64,000 nt of DNA from Methanocorpusculum sp. (lineage in GTDB: Archaea > Halobacteriota > Methanomicrobia > Methanomicrobiales > Methanocorpusculaceae), in the NCBI GenBank assembly GCA_029986255.1, contig DALTYD010000003.1, positions 1 through 64,000 of the forward strand, written 5' to 3'. Below, piece by piece: positions 27,693 through 35,547 of the stretch (position 1 is its first letter; each line of letters opens with the position of its first letter). The notes below the pieces were generated by a model that worked only from the letters and a program-made list of their open reading frames with translations, was not told where the DNA came from and made no database searches. Made by a program: the position numbers and the translations under genes.

Positions 27693-28265
27693 ATGACCGG
27701 AAAAAAAATTATCATCACCGGTGTACCTGGTGTTGGAAAGACAAGTGTAATCAACATTGCAATGGAAAAAATCGCAGATGAGGGTGTTCCTTATCAGAAC
27801 ATCAACTTTGGAAGTTTTATGTTTGAAGTTGCCGCGGCAGAAGGTCTTGTACACGATCGCGATCAGATGAGAAAACTTGATCGTGCTATTCAAAAGCGTC
27901 TGCAAAAACTTGCTGCGGAAAAAATTGCTGCAATTGATGGAAATGTTATAATCGATACACATGCTTCTGTTAAGACGTCAAGTGGATACCTTACAGGCCT
28001 TCCGGAGTGGGTTATCACTGCAATCATGCCGGATGTTCTTGTTCTTGTTGAAACGGATAATGATCAGATTTTTCTTCGCAGACTTTCTGATGATACACGT
28101 TTTCGCGATATGGATGGTACAAAATCTATTGCCGAACATCAGGAAATGAATCGTGCTTTTGCTGCATCCTATGCGGTACTTACAGGATGCACTATCAAAA
28201 TTATTGTCAATGCAGATCTCCTCCTTGACAAAGCCGTCGAAGAACTTGCAGCCGTTATGAGGTAA
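27693..28265 (+). CDS. adkA: Archaeal adenylate kinase
   Basis: Interconverts 2 ADP with ATP and AMP. The 190-residue protein has the archaeal-type P-loop GVPGVGKT (about residues 8-15), the NFGSFMFEVA AMP-site region and DTHASVKTSSGYLTGLP; it lacks the LID domain of bacterial Adk, as expected for AdkA. It is followed 5 bp later by the DUF106 gene and then cmk, a common archaeal order. Confidence 0.93.
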   Translation: MTGKKIIITGVPGVGKTSVINIAMEKIADEGVPYQNINFGSFMFEVAAAEGLVHDRDQMRKLDRAIQKRLQKLAAEKIAAIDGNVIIDTHASVKTSSGYLTGLPEWVITAIMPDVLVLVETDNDQIFLRRLSDDTRFRDMDGTKSIAEHQEMNRAFAASYAVLTGCTIKIIVNADLLLDKAVEELAAVMR

Positions 28266-28270
28266 TTTTG

Positions 28271-28954
28271 ATGGAAATCAGTAACAAGTATGGAATGTAC
28301 GTTGCTCTTGCTGTAGTATTCAGTATGATGCTCCTCTATGGCTGGTCAGAAGCTCGTGCTCTTATTTCTGCCGTTGTTGACCTCATTGTTGGACCATTTT
28401 CTGCATTAGGTCTTCCATTTTTTGCCGTTGTTGACCTCATTGTTGGACCATTTTCTGCATTAGGTCTTCCATTTTTTGCACTTGTACTGATTCTTGCAAC
28501 ATGTACTGGTCTGTACTCTTCTCTTGTCCAAAAGTACACCATTGATTATGACAAGATGCGAGATGTTCAGGAAAAATTTAAGGAATTAAATGCTCTTTTC
28601 CGTGAAGCACAGCGTTTTGGTGATGAAAAAGCAATCAAAAAGATGCAGGCTCGTCAGCAGGCCATGATCGCCGAACAAATGGAGATGAGTCAGCAACAAT
28701 TTAAACCTATGGCCTATATTCTTGTTCTAACCGTACCAATATTTTTTTGGTTGATTGAGCATATCCCTCAAACCCCTGTCCTAACCTTGGACAATGCTGA
28801 TCTCAGCAATGCTATTGTTCTTCCATTCTCTGGGTTATCTAGTTATTTTGATATCTATTTTGGTTTTTTCCCATTGTGGATTCTTTGGTACATGCTTTGT
28901 TCTTTAGTGATCACACAGGTAATCCGAAAATCCCTTAATATTGGAGGGATATAA
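28271..28954 (+). CDS. DUF106 (EMC3/TMCO1/YidC-like) membrane insertase homologue
   Basis: A 227-residue membrane protein of the archaeal DUF106 family, related to YidC/Oxa1 and eukaryotic TMCO1/EMC3, which insert membrane proteins next to the ribosome or Sec channel. It shows an N-terminal helix, a cytoplasmic coiled-coil rich in Lys/Glu/Gln (about residues 80-140, including KKMQARQQAMIAEQMEMSQQQ), and two C-terminal helices. The start is ATG 28271; a TTG at 28268 is less likely. The first membrane region carries an exact in-frame 54-bp tandem duplication (18 residues), so the protein is probably 18 residues longer than normal. Confidence 0.82.
   Translation: MEISNKYGMYVALAVVFSMMLLYGWSEARALISAVVDLIVGPFSALGLPFFAVVDLIVGPFSALGLPFFALVLILATCTGLYSSLVQKYTIDYDKMRDVQEKFKELNALFREAQRFGDEKAIKKMQARQQAMIAEQMEMSQQQFKPMAYILVLTVPIFFWLIEHIPQTPVLTLDNADLSNAIVLPFSGLSSYFDIYFGFFPLWILWYMLCSLVITQVIRKSLNIGGI
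28370..28477 (+). repeat. Exact 54-bp in-frame tandem duplication in the DUF106 gene
   Basis: Copies at 28370-28423 and 28424-28477 are identical base for base and head to tail. Each encodes AVVDLIVGPFSALGLPFF, in a hydrophobic stretch. Complete identity implies a recent event or an assembly error. Confidence 0.95.
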
Positions 28955-28957
28955 CCG

Positions 28958-29500
28958 ATGCGAATTACGATCAGCGGTTTACCGGGTTCAGGAACTACTT
29001 CTCTTGCTAAAGCACTTGCTGAACGATATGATCTTCGATATCTGTCTGCAGGTGAGGTATTTCGTTGCCTTGCCAAAGAAAATGGTATGGATCTAGCCTC
29101 TTTTGGAAAATTCGCGGAAGAAAATCCCGAAATTGATCTCAAAATTGATGCAAGGCAAAAAGAGATCGGTGAAACCAGTGATGATATTATTTTAGAAGGG
29201 CGTCTTGCTGGATGGATGGTAGAAAACGCTGATTTGAAAATTTTGCTATATGCATCTCCTGGCTGTCGTGCAGAACGTATTGCTGAGCGAGAGAACCTTT
29301 CCTCTGAAGAAGCATCTGTTGCAACCGTTGATCGGGAAGCCTCTGAGGCCGCACGATATATGGAGTACTATGAGATTGATATTGCAGATCTGTCTCCATA
29401 TGATATTGTTATCAATTCTGAGACGTTTAATCAGGAAGAGGTTCTTGCCATTGCTGAAACACTTATTGAAATGGTTTTTTCAAGAATCAAACCAGTATGA
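28958..29500 (+). CDS. cmk: Cytidylate kinase
   Basis: Phosphorylates CMP and dCMP with ATP. The 180-residue archaeal form begins RITISGLPGSGTTSLAKAL; the GSGTT variant of the P-loop is normal in archaeal Cmk. The lid and CMP-site parts include LEGRLAGWM and the Arg-rich DREASEAARYMEYY. It starts 3 bp after the DUF106 gene and ends the unit. In many archaea cmk is followed by cbf5; here cbf5 lies elsewhere, at 10.6 kb. Confidence 0.93.
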   Translation: MRITISGLPGSGTTSLAKALAERYDLRYLSAGEVFRCLAKENGMDLASFGKFAEENPEIDLKIDARQKEIGETSDDIILEGRLAGWMVENADLKILLYASPGCRAERIAERENLSSEEASVATVDREASEAARYMEYYEIDIADLSPYDIVINSETFNQEEVLAIAETLIEMVFSRIKPV

Positions 29501-29624
29501 TACCAATCTCTACTATAAAAAAATAAAAAAATATTTTTTTTTTATTTTGCGTGATAGATATTGCGTCAATGAAGCGTTTTTCAATGATTTGTACTCAAAA
29601 ACTGTTCTGTATATGGATGAGGGC

Positions 29625-29969
29625 TCACATGCACTGCGCTCCTGCCTCATAGAGAGCGTAGAGTTCATTTCCTGCATCTAGTCCTACACGACGAAATGTT
29701 TGCTCGATTAAAATCTCTCCATATTCCTCAGGGATGCAGCTAATGCTCTCGTATCCTTCTCGGATCAGATTTATGAGGGCTGTAAACTCTTCGTCGTCCA
29801 GATAATTAAGTCTCCTTGCAAAATCGTCTCCATTTCTTGCATAATGATTTGCTACTGGTGGTAGGATAGAGCGATATGTGTTCTTTGATCCATTGCATAT
29901 TAGTGTGTTGCATTCAGGTGCAAGTTTTAGCAGCAGTGCAATATCCCGTTCAGAAAGTGTTCTAGCCAT
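29625..29969 (-). CDS. Small unknown protein
   Basis: A 114-residue protein I cannot assign. It is mainly helical, with no membrane segment; ERDIALLLKLAPECNTLIC at the start and a DDEEFTALINLIREGYESI helix in the middle are the most structured parts. It ends on Cys-Met. The minus-strand upstream region has a TATA-like sequence around 29985-29995, suggesting a leaderless mRNA separate from the genes to its right. Codon use and a sensible amphipathic pattern argue that it is real. Confidence 0.55.
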   Translation of the reverse strand: MARTLSERDIALLLKLAPECNTLICNGSKNTYRSILPPVANHYARNGDDFARRLNYLDDEEFTALINLIREGYESISCIPEEYGEILIEQTFRRVGLDAGNELYALYEAGAQCM

Positions 29970-30024
29970 AATATACTTTGTTTGTTATACTTACGTACGT
30001 AATTATTTGTTGGATTCTATACTA

Positions 30025-30594
30025 TTATGTGTGGAAGAGATTTCGTGAGATGCGCAAGACATACAATATTTCTCCGTCTTCCATTCTCTCTGAATTCGTT
30101 ATGATTCCAATTACACCATACTGTTTACATAATGCGAGTAATTCTATAAGTCCTGTTTCTGAAGAAATTAGCAGAAATATCCTACCAAATTTTGAGAGAT
30201 GGCCAATTGCTTCTGGTAGGAATTTCTCGATCACTTCTCTTCCAGTCTCCCCACCATCCAATGCGAATTCCAACCAATCATTGATACGTTGTTCCGGTTT
30301 CGTTGGTAGGTACGGTGCATTGAATATAATTAAATCAAAATCACCAGATATTGGATCCAGAAGATTTCCACGGATGACGGGAACTCCCTCCTTTGCAGCA
30401 TATCTTGTTGCATGTGGATTTATTTCGGTTGTTATTGTTTTTTGAGCAATTGTCATTATTGCTTTTGCAATAGCCCCCGTTCCCGTTCCTACCTCTAGCA
30501 CTCGATCTGACTCTTTTATCTCTGCCAAAACTGCTTGTATCATTAGATGTGTGTCTTCTGCTGGAAAATAGATTTGATCCATGTCTATATTCAT
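30025..30594 (-). CDS. HemK/PrmC-like N5-glutamine methyltransferase (Mtq2-type)
   Basis: A 189-residue class I SAM methyltransferase. Motif I is VLEVGTGTGAIA (about residues 34-45), and the catalytic region reads FNAPYLPT (about 92-99), where the family consensus is NPPY; the first Pro is replaced by Ala. The archaeal relative, with Trm112, methylates the GGQ glutamine of release factor aRF1. It overlaps ksgA by 4 bp, as is common in archaea, which supports a role in translation. Confidence 0.82.
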   Translation of the reverse strand: MNIDMDQIYFPAEDTHLMIQAVLAEIKESDRVLEVGTGTGAIAKAIMTIAQKTITTEINPHATRYAAKEGVPVIRGNLLDPISGDFDLIIFNAPYLPTKPEQRINDWLEFALDGGETGREVIEKFLPEAIGHLSKFGRIFLLISSETGLIELLALCKQYGVIGIITNSERMEDGEILYVLRISRNLFHT

Positions 30595-31370
30595 GTTATT
30601 AGTGATGCCAGGTGATTGGAAAGATCAATGAAATCAATCGTTGATAGAATTTCTGGTCGTTTATCAAGTACTTCAACAGAAAGTTTTTTGTAGAAGTTTG
30701 TTATTACCGCACTATCATAGATTTTTTTCATATTGCGAAGACCGTTTCGGATTGTCTTTCTTCGGTGGCTGAAGAGTTCTCTGACGAGTATCGCGTGTAC
30801 AATGCGATTTTCTATTGGTATCGGTGGTTTACGAGGCGTAACCTTCACTACAATCGACTTCACCTTTGGTTGTGGAAAGAATGCTTTGGGAGGGAGCTCT
30901 AGAATCTTTTCTACGTTCGCATATGTTTGAGTCATTACAGAAAGTCTTCCGTACTCTCTGCTTCCAGGTTGTGCTAGCATTCGTTTTCCAAATTCCAGCT
31001 GATACATCAGTACTGCTGATTCAAAACCAATTTTTAGAAGTTGGAATGTTATCTTCGATGAAATTGAGTATGGAAGGTTGGCAATCACTAGATCAAACTC
31101 TGGTAGAGATACCTTTGTTGCATCACCTCTGATTAGCTGCAACTGATTGGATCCGAGCGCTTTGGAAAATTGTTGCTCGAGGTTTGGCAAAAGATGTTTG
31201 TCCACCTCTATTGCACGGACGTTTGCTCCGCGCATTAACAATGCTGCGGTTAAGGCTCCTCTTCCAGGTCCTATCTCAAGGACGTTTTTTCCACATACTG
31301 GAATTGTATCTGCAATTAGCTCAATGGCATTTGTATCTATTAAAAAATATTGATCTTTAGATACCTTCAT
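30591..31370 (-). CDS. ksgA: 16S rRNA dimethyladenosine transferase KsgA/Dim1
   Basis: Dimethylates two adjacent adenosines near the 3' end of 16S rRNA late in small-subunit assembly. The 259-residue protein has FLIDTNAIELIAD at the start, the SAM motif VLEIGPGRGALT (about residues 30-41) and the target-base motif NLPYSISSK (about 97-105). It overlaps DUF655 upstream and the HemK-like gene downstream, forming one unit. Confidence 0.94.
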   Translation of the reverse strand: MKVSKDQYFLIDTNAIELIADTIPVCGKNVLEIGPGRGALTAALLMRGANVRAIEVDKHLLPNLEQQFSKALGSNQLQLIRGDATKVSLPEFDLVIANLPYSISSKITFQLLKIGFESAVLMYQLEFGKRMLAQPGSREYGRLSVMTQTYANVEKILELPPKAFFPQPKVKSIVVKVTPRKPPIPIENRIVHAILVRELFSHRRKTIRNGLRNMKKIYDSAVITNFYKKLSVEVLDKRPEILSTIDFIDLSNHLASLIT

Positions 31371-31960
31371 TTTGAAGAGAAAAGATGATACTTCTCATCT
31401 GGGTTTTCTAGTTCTAGCATGATTCGTTCAAGAATAAATTTTTCTGGTTTTGCAAGTGTTTTCACTCTAGAACGGATATCTTCAAAGCTTTCAAATGGCT
31501 TTTTCTCTCTCTCTGATAACGTCTCAATCAGTGTTTTTTTTCCAAAACCTGGAAGGAGATTTAGCATGTGTAATTTTAAACTTATTGGTACTGCCTCATT
31601 ATAGAACTTCACAAATCGTGCCTCATTTTCTGTAATGATCTCTGAGATAACTGGATACAGCTCTCTTTTTGCTGTATTGGTTAGTTCTCCATAGGAAATC
31701 CGGCGTTTAACTCGTTCAATAACCTTTCGTTCACCGTCACCGATATATACCTTGTCGTGCAGATTGATAGAATAATTTCTTTTAGGAATCAATTCTAGTA
31801 GTTTAAATTGTTCAACACCAATTGCAAGGATAATTGGCTCTCGCTGATTTAAAGGACGCTTATCTTCAGCATATCCCCATTGGAGAAAATCTAATATAAT
31901 TGCTTCAATTTCTTTTTTATCGGTTTTTTCGGTTTTTGGAGACATAATTTTGCATCTCAC
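31367..31960 (-). CDS. DUF655 RNA-binding protein
   Basis: A 197-residue protein of the archaeal DUF655 family, whose members have an OB-like N-terminal part and a helix-hairpin-helix. Here the hairpin segment is LLPGFGKKTLIETLSEREK (about residues 135-153). It lies between rpoF and ksgA, its usual neighbours. A nucleic-acid-binding role in ribosome biogenesis or transcription is likely but unproven. Confidence 0.85.
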   Translation of the reverse strand: MRCKIMSPKTEKTDKKEIEAIILDFLQWGYAEDKRPLNQREPIILAIGVEQFKLLELIPKRNYSINLHDKVYIGDGERKVIERVKRRISYGELTNTAKRELYPVISEIITENEARFVKFYNEAVPISLKLHMLNLLPGFGKKTLIETLSEREKKPFESFEDIRSRVKTLAKPEKFILERIMLELENPDEKYHLFSSK

Positions 31961-32332
31961 TTACGAATGATTGCGAAGGATATTTAGGATTTGATCCAGT
32001 TCTTCCGGAAAAAGTGTATATCGTTCTTTTGCATAAATAGCGCGGAGTTCGTCGCGATTTTTTGGCATGATATTAACAATTCGGTAGGCGATATCTGCCC
32101 TCATCTTTTCAAGGCCGTTCAATTTTTCAATGAGAATTTTTGCGCTTTTGGGATCGCATTTTCCAAGATTGTCGGCATGATCGATACTTTTACGCAACTC
32201 ATACGACATCTTTCTACTAGGCGTTTCTACCTCATTATCTCCACCGGCACGTTTATCCCGAATCGAGATCAACTCCTCGCGAAGTTCTGGTAATGATATC
32301 ATTTCTTCGCTGATAACTTTTTTCACTTTCAT
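31961..32332 (-). CDS. rpoF: RNA polymerase subunit Rpo4 (RpoF)
   Basis: A 123-residue homologue of eukaryotic Rpb4, which with Rpo7/RpoE forms the stalk of archaeal RNA polymerase. It is recognised by position (after rpl21e, before DUF655) and by the C-terminal HRDC-like portion AYRIVNIMPKNRDELRAIYAKE followed by the LDQILNIL helix. Confidence 0.9.
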   Translation of the reverse strand: MKVKKVISEEMISLPELREELISIRDKRAGGDNEVETPSRKMSYELRKSIDHADNLGKCDPKSAKILIEKLNGLEKMRADIAYRIVNIMPKNRDELRAIYAKERYTLFPEELDQILNILRNHS

Positions 32333-32374
32333 GCCTGTGATTCCTGAAATACATTTAAAATTAGTATTTGGAGG

Positions 32375-32668
32375 TTAATATTTCTGTGCTTTAAGATGTT
32401 GTGGACGGGAAATAATTACTTTAGTTGCATTGCCATCTTTGATCTCAAGAAGCCATGCACGACCACGTTTTCCTAGGATGGTACCCGTTTTTCCATGGAA
32501 CCTTGGATGTGGCATACCCTTTTGCACACTCGGATCAATTACTATATGTACCTTCTTTCCCTCCTCAAAATGTTGAATTACTGAGGTTACATTTGGCATT
32601 CCGCGTTCACGCAGCCCCTTCTTAAGCTTATATCGCGTCCTTTTTTTAATACCATTATGTTTTGCCAT
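32375..32668 (-). CDS. rpl21e: Ribosomal protein L21e
   Basis: A 97-residue archaeal/eukaryal large-subunit protein. The family pattern is clear in GIKKRTRYKLKKGLRERG, VHIVIDPSVQKGMPHPRFHG and GTILGKRGRAWLLEI. It starts 2 bp after pus10 and precedes rpoF, a conserved archaeal order. Confidence 0.95.
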   Translation of the reverse strand: MAKHNGIKKRTRYKLKKGLRERGMPNVTSVIQHFEEGKKVHIVIDPSVQKGMPHPRFHGKTGTILGKRGRAWLLEIKDGNATKVIISRPQHLKAQKY

Positions 32669-32670
32669 TT

Positions 32671-33912
32671 TTACTCATCTCCATTATAAATTCCATCGAC
32701 CTGTACAACGTCTAATGTGACAACTTTTGCTGGAACGGTGAGGATTTCAGTGAGACTTGGTGTTGTTCTACCCTCATCTCCTGATATGAGTTCTTTGATA
32801 TAGAGTCCACTTTCTCCTACAACCTCTATGCGGTATAAGGTTCCCTCTATTCCAAGAAACTCGATATCAATGACCTTTCGTTCTCTGATCAAATCTGCCC
32901 TTCGATGAGATACACGTTTAGGTGTGCGCTGATGAATCAAGGAACCTTTTAGCTTTGATACAGCATTTCGAACAGTTTCAAGAGATATACTTCCATCTAT
33001 ATCGACTAGAATCCTGTATGTTTTATGCCCTTTTTGTGATTTAATCATTTCTACAGTTTTTTTGTTAGACCATTTTTCTAGATTTACCTGAACCTGGGGT
33101 GCAGCAGATGTGTTAATCGCATATTCTAGCTCCTTTAGGTTTATATTCCTGATTTTTGGATTTTTCATTTCCATGATAAATGGTCTTCCAGTGCCAATCA
33201 TTAGTGCGTCGATATCTTCTCTTCCTGATCCATGCAAAATTCCGTTTTCTGCTCTAAACATCTGTGTTGAGGTTTCTGCAATCATGTCTTCAACCGATGT
33301 AGGATATTGTTTTCCGGTGAAATTACACTTTTCACAGCCTTTTCCTCTGCATGCACGACAGTTCCAATGTGTCTGTGGAATTCCTCGTTCATACTTAAAG
33401 TATCTCCCGTAGAAATAAACTGGAGCAATTTGAAGCTCTATAGTATCTTCAGTGATATTCAGGATGATGGTGATTTCTGGGTTTTTTGGGTCCCCATTCT
33501 TTCCAGAAATGGAAGACACTGCTTTACCTACTTCGCGATTCATCTCAGATTTGATTGGCTCTGGATGTTTTATGGATAGATCGGACCAGATCATCTCTTC
33601 TGATTCTACCATTATTGGAGGTACTCGGGTGCCGATCACAAATGTGGAATACTCGACATCTTGTAAGGCGCTCACTATTCTCTTTACCCATCTGGGGATA
33701 CTGTCAAAGATATCGTTACAGATCCAGCAGGTACCTTTTTCGTAGGGATGAAATGGAATATTGTAGATAAGTGCATGAGTTACACGCAGTGCATGTCCTC
33801 TCTGTTCATTAGATAATCCAAATGATTGTTTTGCAAACATTCTTCCGAGACAGTGATCGCAGATATCACCATATTCCAGAATGCGATGAACAGTTTCAAG
33901 TATGTCTGTCAT
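32671..33912 (-). CDS. pus10: tRNA pseudouridine synthase Pus10
   Basis: Makes pseudouridine at tRNA positions 54 and 55. The 413-residue protein has a THUMP-containing N-terminal domain with zinc-type Cys pairs (CDHC near residue 18, then CRACRGKGCEKC near residues 180-195) and the catalytic domain with HGSGREDIDALMIGTGRPF, where the Asp after GRE is the predicted nucleophile. It overlaps trmY by one base. TrmY methylates the pseudouridine that Pus10 makes at position 54, so this is a two-step modification pair. Confidence 0.93.
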   Translation of the reverse strand: MTDILETVHRILEYGDICDHCLGRMFAKQSFGLSNEQRGHALRVTHALIYNIPFHPYEKGTCWICNDIFDSIPRWVKRIVSALQDVEYSTFVIGTRVPPIMVESEEMIWSDLSIKHPEPIKSEMNREVGKAVSSISGKNGDPKNPEITIILNITEDTIELQIAPVYFYGRYFKYERGIPQTHWNCRACRGKGCEKCNFTGKQYPTSVEDMIAETSTQMFRAENGILHGSGREDIDALMIGTGRPFIMEMKNPKIRNINLKELEYAINTSAAPQVQVNLEKWSNKKTVEMIKSQKGHKTYRILVDIDGSISLETVRNAVSKLKGSLIHQRTPKRVSHRRADLIRERKVIDIEFLGIEGTLYRIEVVGESGLYIKELISGDEGRTTPSLTEILTVPAKVVTLDVVQVDGIYNGDE

Positions 33913-34478
33913 TATTTTTCCCTCCGATCAAATTCATTTAAAATAATTGTAATGGCGTGATCTGCATGCAAAACGCGAGGTCCTACTGAATAACGTGGTA
34001 AATTTTTGATCAATGCTTCTTCTTCTGAAGTGAAATTCATGTGATCACTCAAAATGAAGTTTTCCCGTAATGTTTTTACATTTCGAATGTCTTCTCCGTT
34101 TTCATCCAAAACTGCAAATGGAAATTCTTGCAAAATTTTTGAAAGACCACCTATTCGAATTGAAATTCCTTCAGCAGCAGTTTGGAATTCTGGTTTTGCA
34201 GGAGTGCTCAATCCTTTTTTAATTAATGCCCCAGCACTTCGCTCATCTGGGTTAAGAGATCGGATTCTCTCTCCCGAAAAACGAAGTGTTTTATGTGGCT
34301 CCCCTCCTTCGAGGATAAGATAAGATTCTACATTGCGACGGAAATCATGACTGAGGAAGAAAGAGCTGTTGATGCAGCGGCATAAAACATCCATTCTTCC
34401 TGCTCCTCCAGGCATGTCGTTCAATGAAAAGTCTGGAGATGTTGTGGCCTTATGACCGATGATTGCGAATCGGAGCAT
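33912..34478 (-). CDS. trmY: tRNA (pseudouridine-54-N1)-methyltransferase TrmY
   Basis: Uses SAM to convert pseudouridine 54 to 1-methylpseudouridine in archaeal tRNAs. The 188-residue SPOUT-class protein has the start LRFAIIGHKATTSPDF, the GGAGRMDVLCRC segment and the C-terminal knot with GPRVLHADHAITII. I chose ATG 34478 because homologues begin at this strand; an upstream ATG at 34511 adds 11 residues. It leads the minus-strand unit that runs through pus10. Confidence 0.92.
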   Translation of the reverse strand: MLRFAIIGHKATTSPDFSLNDMPGGAGRMDVLCRCINSSFFLSHDFRRNVESYLILEGGEPHKTLRFSGERIRSLNPDERSAGALIKKGLSTPAKPEFQTAAEGISIRIGGLSKILQEFPFAVLDENGEDIRNVKTLRENFILSDHMNFTSEEEALIKNLPRYSVGPRVLHADHAITIILNEFDRREK

Positions 34479-34785
34479 GTAGTTATATGTACGTTGGATC
34501 TTTATTGACATAAGGGGTTCGCCTGTATAAGTTTGATATTTTTATGAGTATAAGACTGTGTATCTCTATTTTTTATAAAAAATTCAACTATATTTTGATA
34601 TATTTGTCTGATATTTTTATTATTCTCTTATTCTTCAGATGCTGTATATGTATATCAGAACATTTATTTTAGTGCAAATTGCTTCTTTTTTTACGCTAAA
34701 TTTGTTCGAAATTTTTGTTGTTTAGTATAGAAATCCTCTCATTTTTCTGTCCATTCACTTTTTTCAAGGAACTGCATGATTTTTT

Positions 34786-34815
34786 GTTTGTTTATGACTT
34801 GTTTGTTTATGACTT
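34786..34815 (+). repeat. 15-bp tandem duplication
   Basis: The unit GTTTGTTTATGACTT occurs twice, head to tail (34786-34800 and 34801-34815), in the non-coding region upstream of mcr. Confidence 0.9.
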
Positions 34816-35304
34816 TTTTTGAATTTTTATAAATGTCTCTTTGATGGACTATTACCATAATATATCTGAAATTGCAATAATTTCTCTTGAAATTAGCGGA
34901 ATAAATCCAATATCGCTTTGTTTACGTATAATAGAGATTCTAGATTCTATTGATTCTTCCTTGTTCTAAGTGACCGCTCTTTTCTTACGCTTATTGTTAT
35001 TGCTTTTGTAACATCTCTCTCTTTTTCTTTCTTTTAGTTTTTCTTCTCTTTCTTGAAATTGTCTTGTGTTAGAATTATTCCTCATTTTTTATGTGCGCGG
35101 TCAATCAAACCATAAATCATGTAAGCGCATCTTGTTTTGTCACCATAACTCTTTTAAAACACATAAAGTGTTACTTTATTGCCTATATGTTGCTACCAAT
35201 GGATACATTTTTTGAAAAAAATTCTGTGATTATTTATTAATTTCACAATTTTTTGCCTAGATTTTTCTAAAAGAGCGAATATTATCTCTCTTTTAAATTA
35301 AAGA

Positions 35305-35547
35305 GAATACTTATATCTGGACACAAAGATATATTTCACTGTCCCGAGAGGGGGATGTGTGAACGTTCTTTGAGTAACTCTCTGAATCGTTTGCGCAATT
35401 GTGCTAAAACGACTGTCACTGACCAAACAACAATTCTCAATTAGAAATTTCCAATGTTATTCAGCGAAAGTAATGGAAGATTGTGCGACACATGAAATCA
35501 AAGTGACGCAGAGCCAATGAAAAAACACTATTCCGAGGAAAAAAATT
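35305..35547 (+). promoter_or_regulatory. Predicted mcr promoter and 200-nt leader
   Basis: A TATA-like ACTTATAT at 35309-35316 with purine-rich bases before it is the best promoter candidate. It predicts a start near 35340 and a leader of about 205 nt before mcrB. The leader holds an imperfect stem at 35388-35411 (CGTTT ... AAACG around the near-palindrome GCGCAATTGTGC). The ribosome site before mcrB appears to be CCGAGG at about 35533-35538. The start site is inferred. Confidence 0.5.

Larger units (their letters stand above)
34479..35547. other. Long A+T-rich region and leader upstream of mcr
   Basis: About 1,070 bp with no convincing gene. The first 600 bp are T-rich on the plus strand and include a 15-bp tandem repeat. 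The last 240 bp carry the mcr promoter and leader. I saw no tRNA, IS ends or CRISPR. Large gaps upstream of mcr may hold regulatory sites that cannot be named by eye. Confidence 0.5.
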
